This document shows positions 59,225 to 64,000 of a stretch of 64,000 bases of DNA, in pieces. The stretch is from contig JAOTOL010001567.1 in NCBI GenBank assembly GCA_034440575.1, positions 488,501 to 552,500 of the forward strand, read 5' to 3'. Numbering within the stretch: position 1 is the first letter of the stretch; every line of letters begins with the position of its first letter. The notes beneath the pieces are model-generated. The model did no database searches, was not told the DNA's origin, and worked only from the letters and a program-made list of their open reading frames with translations. The DNA is from Imbricaverruca yamaguchii. Taxonomy: Eukaryota; Arthropoda; Thecostraca; Neoverrucidae. A program made the position numbers and the translations under genes.

Positions 59225-59640
59225 CTCCTACGAGGTAACATTCTCACATGTCTGGTGACCTCGATCCTGACCTCTGATGGCAGTTCTGCCGACCTCGATC
59301 CTGACCTCTGATGATAGTCGTGGTGACCTCGATCCTGACCTCTGATCACGTCTGTGCTGACCTCAATGACCTCTGATGACAATTATGTTGACCCTAATGC
59401 TGACCTGATGACGGCTGTGTTGACGTCAGTGCTAACCTCTGATGACAGTCGCGGTGACCTCGATGCTGACCTCTGATGACGGCTGTGCTGACTTCAATGA
59501 TGACCTCTGATGACAACTACGCTGACCTCAATGCTGACCTGACGACGGCTGTGGTGACCTCAATGCTGACCTGACGACGGCTGTGTTGACCTCAGTGCTG
59601 ACCTCTGATGACGGCTGTGGTGACCTCGACCCTGACCTCT
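59225..59640. repeat. Minisatellite ending just before an exon acceptor
   Basis: Units of 26-45 bp are built from TGACCTC(A/G)AT(G/C)CTGACC and TCTGATGACGGCTGTG. The last unit is within 20 bp of the acceptor CTCCCCAG at 59654. Confidence 0.88.
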
Positions 59641-59654
59641 GCGGCACTCCCCAG

Positions 59655-59771
59655 ATGAGTCTGGCGCTGGTGCGCTCCGTGGCCGAGGAGGACAAGCAGA
59701 GCGGAGATGTGGTCACCATGGCCTTCCACAACGGCTTCCTCTACACGGGCGCAGAGGGGGGCAAGCTCGTG
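59655..59771 (+). CDS. WD40-like exon a
   Basis: This 117-bp, phase 0 exon runs from CTCCCCAG|ATGAG to CTCGTG|GTGAGC. GC-rich third positions set it apart from the surrounding introns. Confidence 0.78.
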
Positions 59772-62497
59772 GTGAGCGTCCTGTCCCTCCCGACCTGTCC
59801 AGAGTGATTTTCAGTCGGATATGGGATCTTCCCGACCTGTCCAGAGTGATTTTCAGTCGGATATGGGATCTTCCCGGTCTGTCCAGAGTGATTTTCAGTC
59901 GGATTTGTTAACCCTCGCCGTGCCGCCCGGCAGACACAGCTTCGCCGGGCCCGGAGGAAGGGGACGAGTGGTCTAGTGGCAAGTTGCTTATCTCGTAATC
60001 GAAGGGTTGTGGGTTCGAGTCTCACCTGTCACTGCTCTTCGCCTGCGCCCAATCGGCGTGAGTGTTTGGCGACGCTACATGACTCAACAGTCGATGTGTC
60101 GTAAAGCAAATAACCGACCAACCAACCAGCCGGGCCCTGGAGGGAGCTCTTAAATGTCCATGGAAGTGCTTAGGAAAAGATAGAGCTTGTGTTCTTTCGA
60201 CTTTGGCATGAACAATTAGCTTAGATTAACACGCGCACTGGAGAGGAGGCGAAATCCGTCCAGCACTCCGATTTTTCGCAAATAACTCTCGATTTTACGG
60301 GTCAGTATAGGCCATTCTTGTATACGTGCTTAGAAATGTCCGGCGCATCATATATAACAAGATATACAAAAATCGACCCAAATTCTTTTCGAGTCGGAGG
60401 TAATCTAAATCAGAACATTTCGTGGCGTCAGACCACAAATATCGGCGCTGATGCGCTTCCCACTCCCGACTACAAACTTATGTTTTTGTCATTGTGAATC
60501 TAAGCTCTTTCATACTTCACTCACTTACTTCAGCCCTTTCTTCGTGAAGCCGATTGCGCTGTTCTAATAACTGGAACCAGTACCTGACCCGATAAAGTGC
60601 TGATCCATAGGTGACCCAAGGTCAAATGCCGAATCTATCATCTGCATCACATAATTAGCTATGTCCAAAACATCTTTGATGCCATATTGGAGCATTTAAA
60701 CACAATCGCAGCCATCCATAACAAGGTCAAGCTAAGTCGCGCAAAACAAGCCAAATATGGCATACGTGACCTCATTTTATCCAGAAGTTATTGACCTAAG
60801 ATCATGAGATGTGGACACAATGGAGTTTACCACAATATCCATCTACCCTGAAACTTTCGCAAAGATAAATAAAGATAAAAAAGCAAGATAAATAATCTAT
60901 AAATTAATAAAGGGAAAATCTGAAATTGAACATCAGTTTCCACCAACAGAATGAAATGCTATGATCGATGCGAAAATAGATCGGAGCTTGTAGTTCAATC
61001 GCATGACATTGAACAAGCTCCAAAGTATGGCCGTAGTTGTAGCAATGTAGCTGTAGCAGCGCCGTCCTCGGGGTAGCACCGTCAATTTGTCTCGCGAGCA
61101 GAATTTCAGCAAATAATTTGGTCAGCTGACTGCCTTTAGTGTCAAGGTCGCACGAGACGCGCACAGAAGGGGTAAAATCCCGGATTAGACTGGTTTTCTA
61201 TCAATAGTATTGCATTATTAATATCTTAGTATGCTGTCCTAAGAACACGCCATGTGTATCAACGTCTGGGGCCTCAAGAAAGCTTGTTTAAGAAATTGAA
61301 CTTGCCAACATGAAGAGCGAACAAAGCTGTCTGGTGCAAATATCTCCGCTGTGAAATCGGACCATTGCCAAGGGTCATTATGGGATCAATCGGGGTGACG
61401 CCGCTCACCTTGGTGCCTTGGTGGGGCTACCCCGCACCGTGGGCTCGAAACAGGGGGGGGGGGTGCCCCTCTCATGGAAAGGTGGTGTCCCTCTAACCGG
61501 GAAATGACGCCCTTCCTGCTGGATCTGGAGCACCACATCCCCCGTCCGCTTGGCGGAATTTTCAGTCAAAAAGTCCCTTCTCAGAGAAATCGGTGCCCTT
61601 TCGAGAACAAAATCGCTTCATGGCAGGACATCATGTCCCTTCAGCATGCTCCAGTGCATCCATCCCCGCGCTCCCACTCCACAATTTTCTGGAAATTAAT
61701 GGCCGGCATTACCCCGTGGGGGTGCTTACCTTTTGCAACACATGGTCTTACAAAAACTTAAATATAATAGTATATTCTTTTCTAAATGTTTCGTTCTTGT
61801 TGGAAAATAAACCCAAAAAGCCCAAGTAATAGAAAAAGCCCAAATGTCTTAGGTCGTTGGACCTACTACGGCTTCCACTGTTGCGCAGAAATTAGACCGC
61901 TGCAAGACAGGTGAAAGCTCGGTGTTTTGAGTATGCGCCTATTCGTTCGTAACTGTATCCTGGATAATTCACCAAGGTAGTTATGCTTGGTGGTTGCTTA
62001 CCCAAAATCTTCTTCTTTCCAGCATATCCACTATCTGACAAGTCGCTCCATACACTAGCATTATGTGGTATATCCTCTGAAACTTAGTCGACGTTGTTCT
62101 TGTGATCCAATAATTATGCCGTTGTATTCGTTGAATATGATATACTCCCTAAACACTGGTCAACTTTTTGTTCCGTGCATTCGGCTCGTGCAGTATTTTG
62201 TGTGGCGCGAGATAGACGTGGATTTTAACGCAGTTGTGTGTGCACATGCAGTCGTACTGCTAATGAACATATTTTATCGGGAAAAGGGAACGATTCAGAA
62301 GGAAAAGCATCATGATACCGCGCACCAATGCACATCCAGAACAGCCATGTGCGTGCCAACACAACTATCAAACCTCCCACTTTCGCCTATTTGTTCCCAG
62401 GTGTATAAACCGGACTTGACCGTCCACAAGGTCGTGCAGGCCCAGTTCAACACCATCAACGCCATCTGCATGTTCAACGGCGACCTCATCACCACCG
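59655..62497 (+). CDS. Probable beta-propeller (WD40-like) protein, two internal exons
   Basis: Exons 59655-59771 and 62401-62497 join in phase 0 and leave phase 1, with donors GTG|GTGAGC and ACCG|GTGAGA. The joined product reads GDVVTMAFHNGFLYTGAEGG, then KLVVYKPDLTVHKVVQAQFN, then TINAICMFNGDLITTG. The alternating turns (FLYTGAEGGKLVVY, DLITTG) and their spacing are those of WD40-type blades. I cannot assign the protein. Upstream and downstream exons were not found; the gene should continue past 62497, but no further exon was recognised to 64000. The first residue of the first exon is Met, so it could also be the first coding exon, but a good acceptor precedes it. Confidence 0.75.
59785..59895. 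repeat. Three 42-bp repeats next to a donor
   Basis: Units of CCCGACCTGTCCAGAGTG and ATTTTCAGTCGGATATGGG start about 15 bp after the donor at 59772. Confidence 0.88.
59960..60127 (+). mobile_element. SINE-A, tRNA-derived
   Basis: The element runs from GGGGACGAGTGGTCTAGTGG to ACCAACCAACCA. The flanks GCCGGGCCCGGAGGA and GCCGGGCCCTGGAGGGA form a diverged TSD. Confidence 0.87.
60128..62400. other. Intron of the WD40-like gene, no exon recognised
   Basis: The stretch is mostly A+T-balanced unique DNA. 61440-61690 holds a run of G and degenerate GTGCCC...TCCCTT repeats that resemble, in reverse, those at 63270-63570. Confidence 0.5.
62401..62497 (+). CDS. WD40-like exon b
   Basis: This 97-bp exon runs from TTTGTTCCCAG|GTGTAT to ACCACCG|GTGAGA. 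An (ATG)n microsatellite starts 6 bp into the following intron. Confidence 0.8.
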
Positions 62498-62502
62498 GTG
62501 AG

Positions 62503-62509
62503 ATGACGA

Positions 62510-62540
<31 letters not shown>

Positions 62541-62544
62541 GATT

Positions 62545-62595
<51 letters not shown>

Positions 62596-62632
62596 CTGGT
62601 GATGATGATGATGGTGATGATGGTGATGAGCG
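62503..62632. repeat. (ATG)n microsatellite beside a donor
   Basis: About 130 bp of ATG/GTG triplets start 6 bp after the splice donor at 62498. Confidence 0.95.
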
Positions 62633-62734
62633 GGCAGGGGTCACACATCGCTGGTGTGTGGACCAATGCACTCGCGAGTAGTCTGCGGTTTGTAAGGCGA
62701 CAGCACTCAGCAACCGTCCCTCACGAGCTTCCAG

Positions 62735-62870
62735 GGGAGGGGACGCGGCAGCTCAGGGGGCAGTCAGCGGCAGCTCATGGGATACTCAGCGGCATGCTCA
62801 GTGGTACTAAGCGGCAGCTCCGGGGGTACTCAGCGGCAGCTCAGGGGTCAGCTCAGCCGCAGGGGAGCGG
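62735..62870. repeat. CGGCAGCTCAGGGG short tandem repeats
   Basis: About seven imperfect copies of CGGCAGCTCAGGGG(T)ACTCAG of varying length. Confidence 0.78.
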
Positions 62871-63070
62871 CAGCTCAATCGGACCGGAAGTCGGACTCTT
62901 GGTCGTAAGGTCCTGGGTTCGAATCCCACAACAGGCGGAATGACTTAGTCCACCCGGCAAATGGGGGCCAGATGCGACCCGCCCCGCCCATTGGCTGAGA
63001 CGTCCAGGACTCCGGGGACAGGCCGACTCGAAGTTGGCCGCAGGACAACTTCAAGAGCAGATCCCGTCGG
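62868..63070 (+). mobile_element. Possible third tRNA-derived SINE, single copy
   Basis: GGTCCTGGGTTCGAATCCCAC is a good B box, and a tRNA-like head may start near 62868. The following segment (CAAATGGGGGCCAGATGCG onward) has no second copy in the window, so the family and the 3' end are uncertain. Confidence 0.4.
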
Positions 63071-63269
63071 AGTCCGCTCCCGTCCTGGATCAGTGCCAGT
63101 ACAAGTCTGAAGCTGTGACATTTCGGTACTATGTCTTGGCTGTGTAAACTCTCTTAATAACAGCAGATGTCTCGCAAATCATGCATGCACATCTTCGGGA
63201 GCAGACAGAAATAAAACCATTAATAATGAGTTAGGGGCGGATTAAGGAATTACTATGGGAGAAGACACA

Positions 63270-63570
63270 TGTCCGAAGGGGCGCCACTTCGGAAGCAATT
63301 AGGGGGGCGCCTCTGGCTGAAAAAATCGCGTGGGTAGGGGGATGCACTCGAGCTTTCCCGGAGGGGCGGCTTTTCTCTCGGAGAGGGGCCTCTGGGAAAA
63401 ATATCGAGGGAACGGGTGCACCCGGACCTTCCTGGAGAGGTGCCTTTCTTTCAAAGGAGGCACGTTGGCTAAGAAATAAAGGGGCGGGGGTGGGGTGCAC
63501 TTGAGCCTTCCCAGATGTGCGCCTTTTCCCGGCCGGATGGGCGCCACCTTGCCATTGAGGAGGGTGGCCA
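63270..63570. repeat. Degenerate 80-90 bp tandem repeats
   Basis: Three imperfect units share GGTGCAC(C/T)(C/T)G followed by (A)GCCTTCCC and GGCGCCT. Each has a run of A or T that reads GGGAAAAATATCG or similar. The rest of the window to 64000 shows nothing I can name. Confidence 0.5.
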
Positions 63571-64000
63571 CATGCCCCCAGTGCCCCTTGTCCATGTAAC
63601 GGATAGCAATATTCGGAAGAAGCGCTGAGGGATTCATGAAATGTAAACCAATTCCTAGCCAAGTTGAAACGAAATAATCACCTGACTCTCTGAGCAAGCT
63701 GTTCCAAGAACGTTCACCCAACACAATGTTGGCCTTCCAACATACACTCTGAAATTCCTTGAGCCATCCATATAATTTAACAAGCCTCATCATTGCGCAA
63801 TAAGGAACTATGTGGAACCATCGTCCAAATAAAGGACTTGCTTTTCAGTATTACAGGGGGGACCAATTAAAAAATTTGGGGGGGAACTGGTTAGTGTAAA
63901 AAGTGCACCCACATAAAAGGCTTGTGGCTTAGTTGCACTAATCTTCATCTTTATTCTTTAACAAGCCCATCTTCATTTATCAAAAATTTAAACTGACATG

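Noticed and set aside
63231..63793. Two overlapping minus-strand frames of 143 and 164 codons.
   Set aside because: They cover degenerate repeats and unique DNA with no family match or splice support.

Overview
This window is nuclear DNA from an animal, most likely an invertebrate. The evidence is spliced genes with GT-AG introns and metazoan proteins, tRNA-derived SINEs with target-site duplications (TSDs), a decayed LINE, long microsatellites, and no prokaryotic gene layout. A crustacean or other protostome is plausible, but the sequence does not settle the lineage.

Four protein-coding genes can be supported by exon-by-exon reading. (1) The 3' half of geranylgeranyl diphosphate synthase (GGPS1) lies on + and ends at 10020; its 5' exons are outside the window. 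(2) A complete erlin gene lies on - in eight coding exons from 31284 to 20458 and encodes 344 aa. (3) A GATAD1-like chromatin gene lies on - in four exons from about 45680 to 39416. (4) Two exons of a probable beta-propeller (WD40-like) protein lie on + at 59655-59771 and 62401-62497. The genes act in unrelated processes: isoprenoid synthesis, ER-associated degradation and chromatin. Nothing suggests they work as a unit.

The rest is repeats. A broken non-LTR retrotransposon with endonuclease, reverse transcriptase and RNase H occupies about 12315-17370. At least ten copies of one tRNA-derived SINE (called SINE-A here) and four of another (SINE-B) are scattered through it, many with visible TSDs. 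There is also a family of very short insertions of 28-74 bp, each with 12-15 bp TSDs, that share their 3' end with SINE-A. Around 51-56 kb lie a foldback element and a 1.3-kb tandem duplication. Long A+T-rich stretches at 32-37 kb, 46-51 kb and 57.4-59.2 kb hold no gene I can recognise.

The most unusual signal is that many minisatellites in the genes are built from, or start at, exon-intron boundaries. In at least six cases the repeat unit itself contains exon end plus splice donor, or splice acceptor plus exon start. The clearest are GGPS1 1-553, 2105-2365, 5036-5300 and 6550-9790, erlin 24675-24862 and 26932-27200, and GATAD1 42735-42970. Other arrays abut a splice site. GGPS1 therefore carries dozens of identical decoy donors in one intron, and at another exon four upstream acceptors that would each add 15 in-frame residues. 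In two places a retroposon TSD duplicates a splice donor (GGPS1 2488-2564; erlin exon 1), which suggests one way such arrays could be seeded.
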